This document shows positions 15,860-24,189 of a stretch of DNA of 34,161 nucleotides, piece by piece. Source of the DNA: UBA3941 sp002385665 (GTDB taxonomy: Bacteria; Bacillota; Clostridia; Caldicoprobacterales; UBA3941); contig JBMNFJ010000011.1 in assembly GCA_050949255.1 (NCBI GenBank), forward strand, positions 1 to 34,161. The letters are read 5' to 3'. Under the pieces are notes generated by a model. It was not told the origin of the DNA, searched no databases, and worked only from the letters and a program-made list of their open reading frames with translations. Every line of letters starts with the position of its first letter. The stretch's first letter is position 1. The position numbers were made by a program, and so were the translations under genes.

Positions 15860-17047
15860 TTATACTCTTTCGATTAGTTCGAAATACATCCTTGCATTAT
15901 GATATGGGCAGGTCCACCCATCAGCCCTATTTGCCTGTCTTTTATCCGATATGGCACTGGAGAACCACCCTCCATTTTCATGGTCGGTTAATTCCTTATC
16001 TATGAATTCATAGATATCCAAGGTGGCCTTTAAATACTTGTCATCGCCACTTAATTGCCATGCGTTATAAAATCCTACCAGGGCTTCTGATTGTACCCAC
16101 CATGAACGAAATTCATGTACGGTTCCCTTTTCGGGATCTGTTTCATAGATAATACCGCCCTCGGGATGCCATCCTTCATTAAAAACAGCTTCCGCCATCT
16201 TAAGGGATATAGGCTTGACATATTCGTTGAGTTCCGGGTCTCCAATAATCTCAGCTGCTTCCCATAATAGCCAGCTACCCTCAATATCATGTCCATATGA
16301 AATATCGGGGCTTTGAGATTCCCAGGTCTCGCTGAAGTAAAGCATATAATGCCAGTTCTCATGGTTAATGATCTTGTCTATCATAACATGTATATGCTCT
16401 TTCAATTTATCTTTCAGGCCTTCATCCTTCCAGACCCTGTAAAGGGAAGTATAGGCTTCCAGGAGATGTAAATGGGTGTTCATGGTCTTACATGCTGATG
16501 CATATGGGTTTAGATTGCTGACCTGTTCAACTTCGCCCATTTTCCAATCCCTTGATAAGGCTTCGTAATAGCCTTTATTAACCCTATCGTAGGCATGGTT
16601 TTCCAGGCAATTATATACGGAAATAGCTTGGTTTAGGGCATTAACATCCCCGAAGGCACGGTAGTATTCCGATAGGGCATATATTGCAAAGGCCTGTCCA
16701 TAAACCCGTTTACTGGTATCCAATGGAGTACCGTCGGCATTTAATTCCCAAAAAGCTCCCCCATGTTCTTCATCGATGAAATGGGAGATAAAAAAGTCAT
16801 AAAGTCGTTTTGATAAACACTTATACAAATCTTTTTTGAATATTCGGTATGCTGAAGAAAAGGTCCATACCAGCCTTGCACCCAAAACAAGATGCTTACT
16901 TGCGTCGGGATGAGGCACCAGTTCAGTATCAACTACACCATAGAAGACATCATCGCCGCTATGGATAACATACTTTTCCCAAAATCCCAGGAAATCCTGC
17001 ACCTCTGTTTTAAAATCGTGCTTTAAAGTGTTTATTCTTTCTATCAT
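15860..17047 (-). CDS. AGE-family epimerase, cellobiose 2-epimerase-like
   Basis: 395 aa (alpha/alpha)6-barrel epimerase of the N-acylglucosamine 2-epimerase superfamily. Landmarks: WTFSSAYR, KRVYGQAFAIYALSEYYRA, MNTHLHLLEAYT (His194), SYGHDIEGSWLLWEAA (His253, Glu256), FRSWWVQSEALVGFYNAW and CPYHNARM (His383), with Arg58. The 194-253-383 spacing matches, within one residue, the catalytic set His200, His259 and His390 that I recall for Rhodothermus marinus cellobiose 2-epimerase, which inverts C2 of the reducing glucose of beta-1,4 disaccharides. That points to a disaccharide or free sugar rather than a GlcNAc substrate, but it is inference. An AAAAGGATGG site precedes the ATG, and one copy of the duplicated hairpin module lies 41 nt upstream of the start codon. 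Confidence 0.85.
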   Translation of the reverse strand: MIERINTLKHDFKTEVQDFLGFWEKYVIHSGDDVFYGVVDTELVPHPDASKHLVLGARLVWTFSSAYRIFKKDLYKCLSKRLYDFFISHFIDEEHGGAFWELNADGTPLDTSKRVYGQAFAIYALSEYYRAFGDVNALNQAISVYNCLENHAYDRVNKGYYEALSRDWKMGEVEQVSNLNPYASACKTMNTHLHLLEAYTSLYRVWKDEGLKDKLKEHIHVMIDKIINHENWHYMLYFSETWESQSPDISYGHDIEGSWLLWEAAEIIGDPELNEYVKPISLKMAEAVFNEGWHPEGGIIYETDPEKGTVHEFRSWWVQSEALVGFYNAWQLSGDDKYLKATLDIYEFIDKELTDHENGGWFSSAISDKRQANRADGWTCPYHNARMYFELIERV

Positions 17048-17087
17048 AGATTAAATCCATCCTTTTAAAAGATAATATGATGATTAT

Positions 17088-17158
17088 CCGGAAAGCGCTA
17101 TTGTGGGAACACACATACAACATCTATATTGGGCAAAACCCAAATATAGATGTTGTAT
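17088..17158 (-). promoter_or_regulatory. Duplicated regulatory module, copy 1 (before the epimerase gene)
   Basis: On the plus strand: CCGGAAAGCGCTAT (17088-17101), 13-nt spacer, then a hairpin with arms 17115-17133 and 17139-17158 (ATACAACATCTATAT.. pairing with ..ATATAGATGTTGTAT; 19 bp, one bulged A, loop CAAAA). The same box, spacer length and hairpin recur at 18688-18762. There is no T tract on either strand, so it is not a standard terminator. Confidence 0.7.
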
Positions 17159-17226
17159 ATGCAAAGAAAAAAGTATATGTTCCTGGTTAATTTAAATCTT
17201 TTTATTTATAGAGCAGTAATGAATTA

Positions 17227-18618
17227 TTAGCTCCACAGTCTATCATGGGAATAATCGTTATTCCATTCATCGGTTGGCTCCCAAAGTCCGGGATAGTCAG
17301 GATGGATGTGCTCTGCTATAAGTTCGTCGTTCAGAGCTTCAATACCTAAGCCGGGCTTATCCGGTACTTCGATAAATCCGTCTTTTACCAAGGGTTTAGG
17401 CAATCCAACCACTAGATCATCCCACCATGGAATATCAACTGCATGGTTTTCAAGGGCCAGGAAGTTTTCGGTTGCAGCAGCTGAATGGACGGCTGCCATG
17501 CAGGCGATTGGGCTTTCAGCCATATGAATAGCCATAGCTACTCCGTATTCCTGAGCCATATCACCAATCTTCTTGTTCTCCAGGATACCACCGGATGTTA
17601 GAATATCAGGATGTATTACTGATACACCGCCCTTTTCAAGTAGGGGCTTGAAGTTCTCCTTCAGGTAGATATCTTCACCTGTACATATAGGTGTGGTTGT
17701 GGAATTGCGCAGTCTTACATATTGATCGGTGTACTGCCATGGGATCATGTCCTCTGCCCAGGCCAGGTTATACTTCTCAACCCTGCGAGCCAGTTTTATG
17801 CAATCCTCTACGCAGATATGACCAAAATGGTCTATAGCAAGTGGGACTTCGTAGCCGATAACTTCACGGACCTGCGCAACATATTCTTCCAGTCTGTCCA
17901 ATCCCTTTTCAGTTATATGTATTCCGGTAAAGGGATGAGCTATGTTATACATATCATACTGACGATTGCGAGCGTAGTACCAGGCAAAGGGATCTTCTTC
18001 CTTTTTCTCATAGGCTTCTCTGGCCAGCTTGCCGGCATTTTGGAATTCTTCCATGAATCCTAAAGGTGCAGACAGAGTACCCTCTTCGCCAAAGAGCTCA
18101 CCAATACCCAAGTCCATCTTCAGGAAGGTATAACCTTGTTCCATTCTTTCTTTCAGGGCCTTACCCATATCGTATCCGGTATGCTTGCCCCTTACGTCGG
18201 TATCGCAATACATTCTTATCTTGTCACGGAACTTACCGCCCAACATCTGGTACACGGGAACGCCATATGCTTTACCGGCCAGATCCCAAAGGGCAACCTC
18301 AACGGCACAAACCCCGCCACCTTGTCTTGCATGGTGACCAAATTGTTTAATACGTCTGAAGATCTTATCAATGTTACAGGGGTTTTCTCCGAGTATTACT
18401 CGTTTTAACATCAATGCAAAGGTCTTGCTACCCATATCCCTAACTTCGCCATACCCTACTAAGCCCTGATTGGTATAAAGTTTCATCAGGATAGTATGAC
18501 CGGGAGCACCATACATATCAACAAATCTCATGTCCGTTATCTTCAGGTCGGACGGCTTGGAGAAGGTATTGACATGGTTTAGGGTTTCTTCATAATTGTT
18601 GTTATGGATGTCTTTCAT
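17227..18618 (-). CDS. Mandelate racemase/muconate lactonizing enzyme-family protein (enolase superfamily sugar-acid dehydratase)
   Basis: 463 aa from the ATG at 18618, which follows CAGGAGGA by the right distance; upstream in-frame codons lack a site. Enolase-superfamily barrel: K167xD169 on strand 2, then metal ligands D263, E289 and E315, and the H365-D338 pair. The D/E/E/D/H spacings of 26, 26, 23 and 50 are those of mandelate racemase (195, 221, 247, 270, 297), so the catalytic core looks intact. It likely abstracts an alpha proton from a sugar acid and eliminates water. Unusually, about 65 extra residues (about 172-238, with FAWYYARNRQYDMYNIAHPF) lie between strands 2 and 3. It is flanked by the two copies of the hairpin module and lies between the RraA-like and epimerase genes. 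Confidence 0.85.
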   Translation of the reverse strand: MKDIHNNNYEETLNHVNTFSKPSDLKITDMRFVDMYGAPGHTILMKLYTNQGLVGYGEVRDMGSKTFALMLKRVILGENPCNIDKIFRRIKQFGHHARQGGGVCAVEVALWDLAGKAYGVPVYQMLGGKFRDKIRMYCDTDVRGKHTGYDMGKALKERMEQGYTFLKMDLGIGELFGEEGTLSAPLGFMEEFQNAGKLAREAYEKKEEDPFAWYYARNRQYDMYNIAHPFTGIHITEKGLDRLEEYVAQVREVIGYEVPLAIDHFGHICVEDCIKLARRVEKYNLAWAEDMIPWQYTDQYVRLRNSTTTPICTGEDIYLKENFKPLLEKGGVSVIHPDILTSGGILENKKIGDMAQEYGVAMAIHMAESPIACMAAVHSAAATENFLALENHAVDIPWWDDLVVGLPKPLVKDGFIEVPDKPGLGIEALNDELIAEHIHPDYPGLWEPTDEWNNDYSHDRLWS

Positions 18619-18687
18619 AGCTTGTATCCTCCTGTTAGAGCAATGATTTTCCATAAAGCTCATTAAAATTTAGTATTTTTTGCTAAT

Positions 18688-18762
18688 CCCAGTAAACGCT
18701 ATATTTAGATCCCATATACAACGTCTATATTGGGCAAAAACTACCCAGTATAGACGTTGTAT
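18688..18762 (-). promoter_or_regulatory. Duplicated regulatory module, copy 2 (before the enolase-superfamily gene)
   Basis: CCAGTAAACGCTAT (18689-18702), 13-nt spacer, then hairpin arms 18716-18734 and 18744-18762 (ATACAACGTCTATAT.. with ..TATAGACGTTGTAT; 19 bp including one G-T pair on the plus strand). Compared with copy 1, the A-T pair in AACATC/GATGTT has become G-C (AACGTC/GACGTT), a compensatory change. The rest of 18619-18946 holds no gene and no other signal I can support. Confidence 0.7.
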
Positions 18763-18946
18763 TTAATCATATTCACATTCACTGGGTGATTACCGTTAAA
18801 TCTAGGGCTTTTATTGCCATAAATTACGAGTAACAAATCTATTAAGAAATTAGGATTCGTTACTTAGTATGTTCAAAAAACACTTTATAAGTCTAAATAC
18901 CTGCAGCGATCGTTATGGTAATTGTAAATAAAGGTTTCAACCGCTA

Positions 18947-19852
18947 TTACAGCCTAATATCAGCCTTTGGCTCCTTGCCTTGGATTTCACGAGCATGCTC
19001 TAATTCCTTCTCCCATGTGAGATGCTGATAATCTTTGGCTTCAGGGGCGGTCTCAAACCAGCCAAGGAAGTCTTCCCACATATCGAGGGTCCAGCCAGCG
19101 TCGATTTGAGCTGTGGTATATTTTCCTTGATCAAGCATCTGGAATCCCCAGACGTCTCTGATATTGGATTTTTCAGCGTTGGTTGCACATTCTTCAGCTA
19201 AGTGGGAAGGTATGAATAATACTCCGGCGTGGGTACCTAGTACAACGTCACCCGGTAAGCAGATTGCTTTACCTATACGGCAAGGACCGTTGAAGCTAAC
19301 CAGAGTAACATCGCCTATACCTGTGGGATCGTTACCGCGATAGTAGGTTTTAACGTTCTTTATAGCCATCATCTGTTCAGTATCCCTTACTCCACCCCAA
19401 ATTACGGATCCACCTCTCTTGGTGCGGGCAGCTATTGCTGTTGTGAGGTTCCCACCTACAAAGGTTCCCTGATAGATTTTGTCAAACATGTCGACAACAA
19501 CTACGTCGTCTTCCACCAGTGAGTCGATGATCCATTGGTTGAAATAACCGGAACGGCCTTCCTCTTGGTGTCCGTAGTTTAGAAGTGTGTCATTTAAATC
19601 GGGACGATATGGAACCATAACGCCTGTAACGGCTCGGCCAACTAGCACCATATCTGGGTTGATTACTTTAAAATCACCTTCAAACTGATATTTATAACCA
19701 TGGCGCCACAAAGTTCCCCAGGCTTCTTCCAGAGTGACTTTGCGCAGTCTCTCAAGGACAGACTTTGGCACTTTCGGCCTTCCATCCTCCATACGCTCAC
19801 CTTTCCATAAGGGCGTTATCTGGATAATGTCTTCGCGGTGATTGAATCTCAT
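18947..19852 (-). CDS. RraA-family protein (HMG/CHA aldolase-like)
   Basis: 301 aa, longer than the roughly 160-aa RraA core. The RraA/HMG-aldolase signature GGNLTTAIAARTKRGGSVIWGGVRDTEQM is clear at about residues 133-161, followed by PCRIGKAICLPGDVVLGTHAGVLFIP. Enzymes with this core are class II, divalent-metal aldolases or decarboxylases of 4-hydroxy-4-methyl-2-oxoglutarate type and related sugar-acid lyases; the RNase E inhibitor role of E. coli RraA is not expected in this context. Extra N-terminal (about 60 residues) and Trp-rich C-terminal (about 70 residues) parts flank the core. GGAGGAG precedes the ATG. As first gene of the minus-strand run it may cleave the product of the enolase-superfamily dehydratase next to it. 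Confidence 0.82.
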   Translation of the reverse strand: MRFNHREDIIQITPLWKGERMEDGRPKVPKSVLERLRKVTLEEAWGTLWRHGYKYQFEGDFKVINPDMVLVGRAVTGVMVPYRPDLNDTLLNYGHQEEGRSGYFNQWIIDSLVEDDVVVVDMFDKIYQGTFVGGNLTTAIAARTKRGGSVIWGGVRDTEQMMAIKNVKTYYRGNDPTGIGDVTLVSFNGPCRIGKAICLPGDVVLGTHAGVLFIPSHLAEECATNAEKSNIRDVWGFQMLDQGKYTTAQIDAGWTLDMWEDFLGWFETAPEAKDYQHLTWEKELEHAREIQGKEPKADIRL

Positions 19853-20361
19853 CTTCGCACTCCTCCTATTAGATTGGATTTATTTTTCACAAGCACCATA
19901 ATATTGTCCTTTATGGGGCTGTATGAACTCACATAAAAGGTGGACATACATTTTATAAACCTAACAAATAATTAGTTATGGGAATACAGAACTCTATTTT
20001 CTGGAAAATCTTTACGAAAAGGTTACATATAATTATTATAAGGGATCTGCCTATCCTCCAAAGCGTCAATAGTGATATATTCTAAGCAATTCGGGTCATA
20101 TCTTTGCTGTATTTTCCATTGCACATAAGAAAATCATGACTTACATATTACGAAAAATTAATAAAATTTTACAAATAAATTTCTTTTTAAACACACAGTC
20201 ATAATTATAGACTAGCACCTATAAAAAGTCAAGCTGACATATTTAACATCAAAGCAGGAGAAAGTCAATAAAAAGCAGCAGTTGGATAAGATTTATGGAT
20301 GGCTCGTTGGAGTATAATCCAAAGAAAAATGTAACAAAATAACAAGGAGGTGGTGAAATCT
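19853..20361. other. Divergent intergenic region
   Basis: About 500 bp of AT-rich DNA between the minus-strand RraA-like gene and the plus-strand hypothetical gene. No gene is seen. A TATAAT at 20313-20318 lies inside the small palindrome TTGGAgtataatCCAA and could be a -10 box for the hypothetical gene, but no good -35 is seen. No copy of the hairpin module occurs here. Confidence 0.4.
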
Positions 20362-20670
20362 TTGTTGAGAGTTCAAAGATATGTAAACGATATAAGGAAG
20401 ATAATAGAGAAAACCGAGGTTTATGGTAGGGAAATGGGTATAATAGGCAAATATCTCAAGATGAATATTGGAGCTAATATACGAAACTACCTGGATATGA
20501 TATATGACAGAAGGGGCTTTACCCGAGAGGAACTTATCATTATAGTAAGAGAATTTAGCGAATACCTGGATGATAGCCTGATGGATGAATACGGGGAGCA
20601 TTTGGACTCCTATTCTGAAGTAGAAAACAGCCAAACCAGCGACATGGAACAAAATACAAATGGGATATAG
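20362..20670 (+). CDS. Hypothetical protein (102 aa)
   Basis: Not recognised. A very strong AAGGAGGTGG (20343-20352) precedes it; the likely start is TTG 20362 (another TTG follows at once), because the GTG codons at 20350 and 20353 lie in or against the binding site. The protein looks helical and soluble, with charged amphipathic stretches (VQRYVNDIRKIIEKTEVYGREMG, ELIIIVREFSEYLDDSLMDEYG) and a polar, probably disordered C-terminal tail from about residue 82. It precedes the LCP ligase gene but is separated from it by a separate promoter. Function unknown. Confidence 0.6.
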   Translation: MLRVQRYVNDIRKIIEKTEVYGREMGIIGKYLKMNIGANIRNYLDMIYDRRGFTREELIIIVREFSEYLDDSLMDEYGEHLDSYSEVENSQTSDMEQNTNGI

Positions 20671-20767
20671 TTGGATTAAATTAACCGGAACTGTATGTTG
20701 TATTCTGGATTTATAAAAAATTCCCCCCCGGGTAAACATATGATATTTCCACAGACAAAAACACCTA

Positions 20768-20796
20768 TTGCTTGCCATGTTGTAAGATGTTATCAT
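20768..20796 (+). promoter_or_regulatory. Candidate promoter of the LCP ligase gene
   Basis: TTGCTT (20768-20773), 17-nt spacer, TATCAT (20791-20796), about 40 nt before the gene start. An overlapping alternative is TTGCCA at 20772 with TATAGT at 20796 (18-nt spacer). Confidence 0.45.
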
Positions 20797-20839
20797 ATAG
20801 TGAATATTAACTAAAGATGTAATATTTGGGGGGAATCAT

Positions 20840-22285
20840 ATGGTAGCGATGACCAAGGCTGGGCCTATAGGCAGAATCCTTAATAAAGTATTCGGAGTCA
20901 TACTTGCAATTATCCAGTCGGTAATAACCCTTATCTTCCTGGCTACAATACTTAACCTAGGTATAATCCCAAGCAAGTATTTTATCCCTATGACGGTAAT
21001 TCTTCTATTGTTGCTTGGTTTTACCTTCTATAGCCAATTATCCTTAAGGAAGAGTAAATTTGGTAAGTTCCTTTCTATATTTATATGTTTGATACTTGCA
21101 CTTGGATGTTATTATCTAATTAAGACCCAATCCCTTTTGATAGATATTTCAAGTAAGAATACCAAGATAGACGATGTGTCCATCATCGTTTTAAAGGAGG
21201 ATCCCGCGCAGAGTATAAACGATACAGCGGATTATCTTTTTGGTATACAGGAGGTTTTGGATAGGGAGAACACCGACAAGACTATCGAAAAGATAAATGG
21301 AGATCTAGGGATAGAGATGAAGATCAAAGCCTACAGCGATCTTAGCTTACAGGTTGAAGCCTTGTATGGTGGTGAGGTAGATGCTATCATATTGAATGAG
21401 GCATACAGGGATACCATTAAGGAAACCTATAAGGATTTTGATGAAAGGACGAAGGTGCTTACCAGCCATCAAATCGAAATACCGGTGGAGATAGAGCCCA
21501 GTGACAAGGAAGTAACCCTTGAGCCCTTTAACGTATACATAAGTGGCATTGACACCTATGGACCCATAAGGAGAACCAGCAGAAGCGATGTTAATATTAT
21601 TGCGACGGTAAATCCTAAGACCAAACGAATATTGTTGACTACTACTCCCAGGGATTTCTATGTACCTTTTCCCATAACCGGAGGGGTAAGGGATAAGTTG
21701 ACCCATGCCGGAGTTTACGGGATTGATGTCTCCATTGGGACATTGGAGGACTTATATGATATTGAGATAGATTATTATGTAAGGGTAAACTTTGATTCCC
21801 TGATAAAAATGGTAGATGCCCTGGGAGGAATTAATGTGGACTCAGAATATGCCTTTAAGTCAGGGGGCTATAGCTTTAAAAAGGGCATAAACCAGCTAAA
21901 CGGGGCCCAAGCCCTGGCTTTTTCCAGGGAAAGATATGCCTTTGCCTCAGGAGACAACCAGCGGGGCAAAAACCAAATGGCTGTAATAAAGGGTATGATT
22001 GAAAAGGCCATGTCACCTGCTATAATAACCAATTATAGCAAAATTATGGATGGTTTATCGGAAAGCTTTGAAACCAATATGAGTCCCAATGATATTACCA
22101 GCCTTATAAAGATGCAGATAAATGACATGTCCCCATGGGAGGTCAAGACCAACAATGTTACGGGAAAAGGAGCAATGAAGACGACATATACCTATAAGAA
22201 GAAGCACCTTTATGTTGCTATACCCGATGAACCTTCCGTAGAGGAGGCCAAGAATATGATTAAACAGATTTTTGAGGAGGGATGA
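20840..22285 (+). CDS. LytR-CpsA-Psr (LCP) family cell-wall glycopolymer ligase
   Basis: 481 aa. Three N-terminal membrane segments (about 12-42, 48-64, 75-96), an extracellular accessory region (about 100-230) and the LCP catalytic domain (about 231-410). LCP signatures: FNVYISGIDTYGPIRRTSRSDVNIIATVNPKTKRILLTTTPRDFYV, HAGVYGIDVSIGTLEDLYDIEIDYYVRVNF and ALAFSRERYAF. The three-span plus accessory-domain design resembles Cps2A-type proteins. LCP proteins transfer glycopolymers such as teichoic acid or capsule from a polyprenyl carrier to peptidoglycan outside the membrane. The ATG follows GGGGGGAATC. polX starts 43 nt after the stop, a likely shared transcript without obvious functional link. 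Confidence 0.92.
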   Translation: MVAMTKAGPIGRILNKVFGVILAIIQSVITLIFLATILNLGIIPSKYFIPMTVILLLLLGFTFYSQLSLRKSKFGKFLSIFICLILALGCYYLIKTQSLLIDISSKNTKIDDVSIIVLKEDPAQSINDTADYLFGIQEVLDRENTDKTIEKINGDLGIEMKIKAYSDLSLQVEALYGGEVDAIILNEAYRDTIKETYKDFDERTKVLTSHQIEIPVEIEPSDKEVTLEPFNVYISGIDTYGPIRRTSRSDVNIIATVNPKTKRILLTTTPRDFYVPFPITGGVRDKLTHAGVYGIDVSIGTLEDLYDIEIDYYVRVNFDSLIKMVDALGGINVDSEYAFKSGGYSFKKGINQLNGAQALAFSRERYAFASGDNQRGKNQMAVIKGMIEKAMSPAIITNYSKIMDGLSESFETNMSPNDITSLIKMQINDMSPWEVKTNNVTGKGAMKTTYTYKKKHLYVAIPDEPSVEEAKNMIKQIFEEG

Positions 22286-22328
22286 GGGGACCTTTAGCTG
22301 GATGGACGGCCCTGAGGAGGTTGGACTT

Positions 22329-24026
22329 ATGGATAAGGCCAAGGTAGTAGAGGTTCTGAATGAGATAGCCCTTTTGCTTCGCCTGAAGGGCGAAAGCCCT
22401 TTTAGGATAAGGGCTTATGAAAACGGCGGCCGTGCTTTAGAGCTCCTGGACGAGGATCTATATATCCTGGTACAGGAAAAACGCCTGGACCATATAAAAG
22501 GAATTGGTAAAACCCTGGCCCAGAACATAGAGGAATTGGTCACCACCGGGAGCTCAGCCTATCATGAGGAGCTAAAGAAGGAATTCCCGGAGACCCTTTT
22601 TGACTTGTTTAAGGTGCCGGGTCTAGGGCCTAAAAGGGTTCAGACTCTCTATGAGAAGCTGGGAATTTCCAGCCTGGGAGAATTGGAATATGCATGCCGT
22701 GAAAATCGCCTTTTAAAACTACCTGGTTTTGGAGAAAAGACCCAACAGAATATATTGAGGGGTATTGATCACTTAAAGCATTATCAAAGTAATTTTCTCT
22801 ATTCCGAAGCCCAGCCTATAGCTGAAGCCATAGTAAAGGAAATGCTGGAGCAGCCCGGGGTTATAGAAGCTCATGCTGCCGGCAGCCTTAGAAGGTGTAA
22901 GGAGATTGTAGGGGATATAGACATTTTGGCAAGCAGTCTATGGCCTGTGAGCCTTATGGATTGGTTTACATCCATGGATTATGTAGATACAATCATAGGT
23001 AAGGGGGAGACCAAATCCAGTGTTAAATTAATAAATGGTATGAATGCGGATTTAAGGGTAGTATCTCCGGAGCAGTACCCCTATGCACTACACCATTTTA
23101 CCGGGAGTAAGGAACATAATACCGCTATGCGGCACATAGCCCGAAGCCGGGGTATTAAGATGAATGAATATGGTTTGTTCCAAGGGGAGGACGAAATCCT
23201 GATACCTTGTAAGAATGAAAAGGAGATATTTGAATTCTTTGGCATGGATTATATCCCTCCGGAACTACGAGAAGATCGGGGCGAGATTCAAGCTGCTATG
23301 GAGGGTAATCTTCCAAGGCTGGTAGAAATGGAGGATATAAAAGGCATCCTACACGTTCATACCACCTACAGCGACGGTCGGGCCAGCCTAAAGGAAATGG
23401 TAGATGAAGCCCTAAGGTTGGGATATCACTATATAGGGATATCTGATCATAGCCAATCTGCATATTATGCCAATGGCCTTTCCCTGGAGGATATCAAAAG
23501 ACAGCATGAAGAGATCGATGAGCTAAATCAAATATATAATGGTAGGATTAGGATCCTAAAGGGAATAGAGAGCGATATCCAGCCCGACGGTAGTCTCGAC
23601 TATCCCGATGAAATCCTGGCATCATTCGATTTCGTAATAGCCTCTATCCATTCGGGGTTTAATATGGATAAAGAGACCATGACCCAAAGGTTGCTCAGGG
23701 CTATTGAAAATCCCTATACAACCATTTTGGGTCATCCAACCGGACGGCTGCTTTTGTCCAGGGAAGGTTACCCCTTGGATATGGAAGCTGTATTGGAGCG
23801 GGCTGCCGAACGGGGTGTCGCTATTGAAATCAACGCAAATCCCTATAGGTTGGATTTGGATTGGAGATGGTGTCGCAGAGCCAAAGAGCTGGCGGTTTTG
23901 CTGGCTATATGCCCGGATGCCCATGATATTGAAGGCTTAAGTCATGTACCCTATGGTGTTAACATAGCCAGAAAGGGATGGCTGACAGCCGATGATATAT
24001 TTACATACCCATTTCCAGTGAGGTAG
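22329..24026 (+). CDS. polX: DNA polymerase X family protein with PHP 3'-5' exonuclease domain
   Basis: 565 aa from the ATG at 22329, preceded at 8 nt by GAGGAGG; the length matches B. subtilis PolX (about 570). Domains in order: N-terminal 8-kDa-like region with two helix-hairpin-helix units (VPGLGPKRVQTLYEKLGI and LPGFGEKTQQNIL), the polymerase palm with GSLRRCKEIVGDIDIL (two catalytic Asp) and NADLRV (third Asp), then a PHP domain with LHVHTTYSDG, GISDHS, GIESDI, SIHSGF, GHPTGR and PDAHD, all metal ligands apparently kept. It acts in base-excision-type gap-filling repair in the cytoplasm. It follows the LCP gene rather than lying beside mutS2, its common partner in Bacilli. Confidence 0.95.
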   Translation: MDKAKVVEVLNEIALLLRLKGESPFRIRAYENGGRALELLDEDLYILVQEKRLDHIKGIGKTLAQNIEELVTTGSSAYHEELKKEFPETLFDLFKVPGLGPKRVQTLYEKLGISSLGELEYACRENRLLKLPGFGEKTQQNILRGIDHLKHYQSNFLYSEAQPIAEAIVKEMLEQPGVIEAHAAGSLRRCKEIVGDIDILASSLWPVSLMDWFTSMDYVDTIIGKGETKSSVKLINGMNADLRVVSPEQYPYALHHFTGSKEHNTAMRHIARSRGIKMNEYGLFQGEDEILIPCKNEKEIFEFFGMDYIPPELREDRGEIQAAMEGNLPRLVEMEDIKGILHVHTTYSDGRASLKEMVDEALRLGYHYIGISDHSQSAYYANGLSLEDIKRQHEEIDELNQIYNGRIRILKGIESDIQPDGSLDYPDEILASFDFVIASIHSGFNMDKETMTQRLLRAIENPYTTILGHPTGRLLLSREGYPLDMEAVLERAAERGVAIEINANPYRLDLDWRWCRRAKELAVLLAICPDAHDIEGLSHVPYGVNIARKGWLTADDIFTYPFPVR

Positions 24027-24189
24027 CAACCGAATATAAATCCGGGAGTACCTGGCAGAATAATGCATTTTCGTATCAAACGGATCATAGGATATGCTTT
24101 AACTGTATGCTTGACAGTGTATATGATATGATACGGCTTGTACGACTGGACATGAGGTTATAAAATAAAAAGATCAGGAGGAACAGGTT

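Noticed and set aside
17115..17158. Hairpin considered as an intrinsic terminator for the enolase-superfamily gene
   Set aside because: No T tract on the minus strand after the stem, and the same hairpin with a linked box recurs upstream of another gene.
20293..20796. Long reverse-strand open frame of 167 codons opposite the 102-aa hypothetical gene
   Set aside because: Its protein is rich in His, Tyr, Phe and Ile without family pattern, and it has no binding site, whereas the plus-strand gene has a near-perfect Shine-Dalgarno sequence.
24109..24132. TTGACA followed by AT-rich TATGAT repeats before the TIM-barrel gene
   Set aside because: Spacings of 5 or 10 nt to TATGAT do not make a promoter; TTTAAC with an 18-nt spacer is possible but too weak to list.
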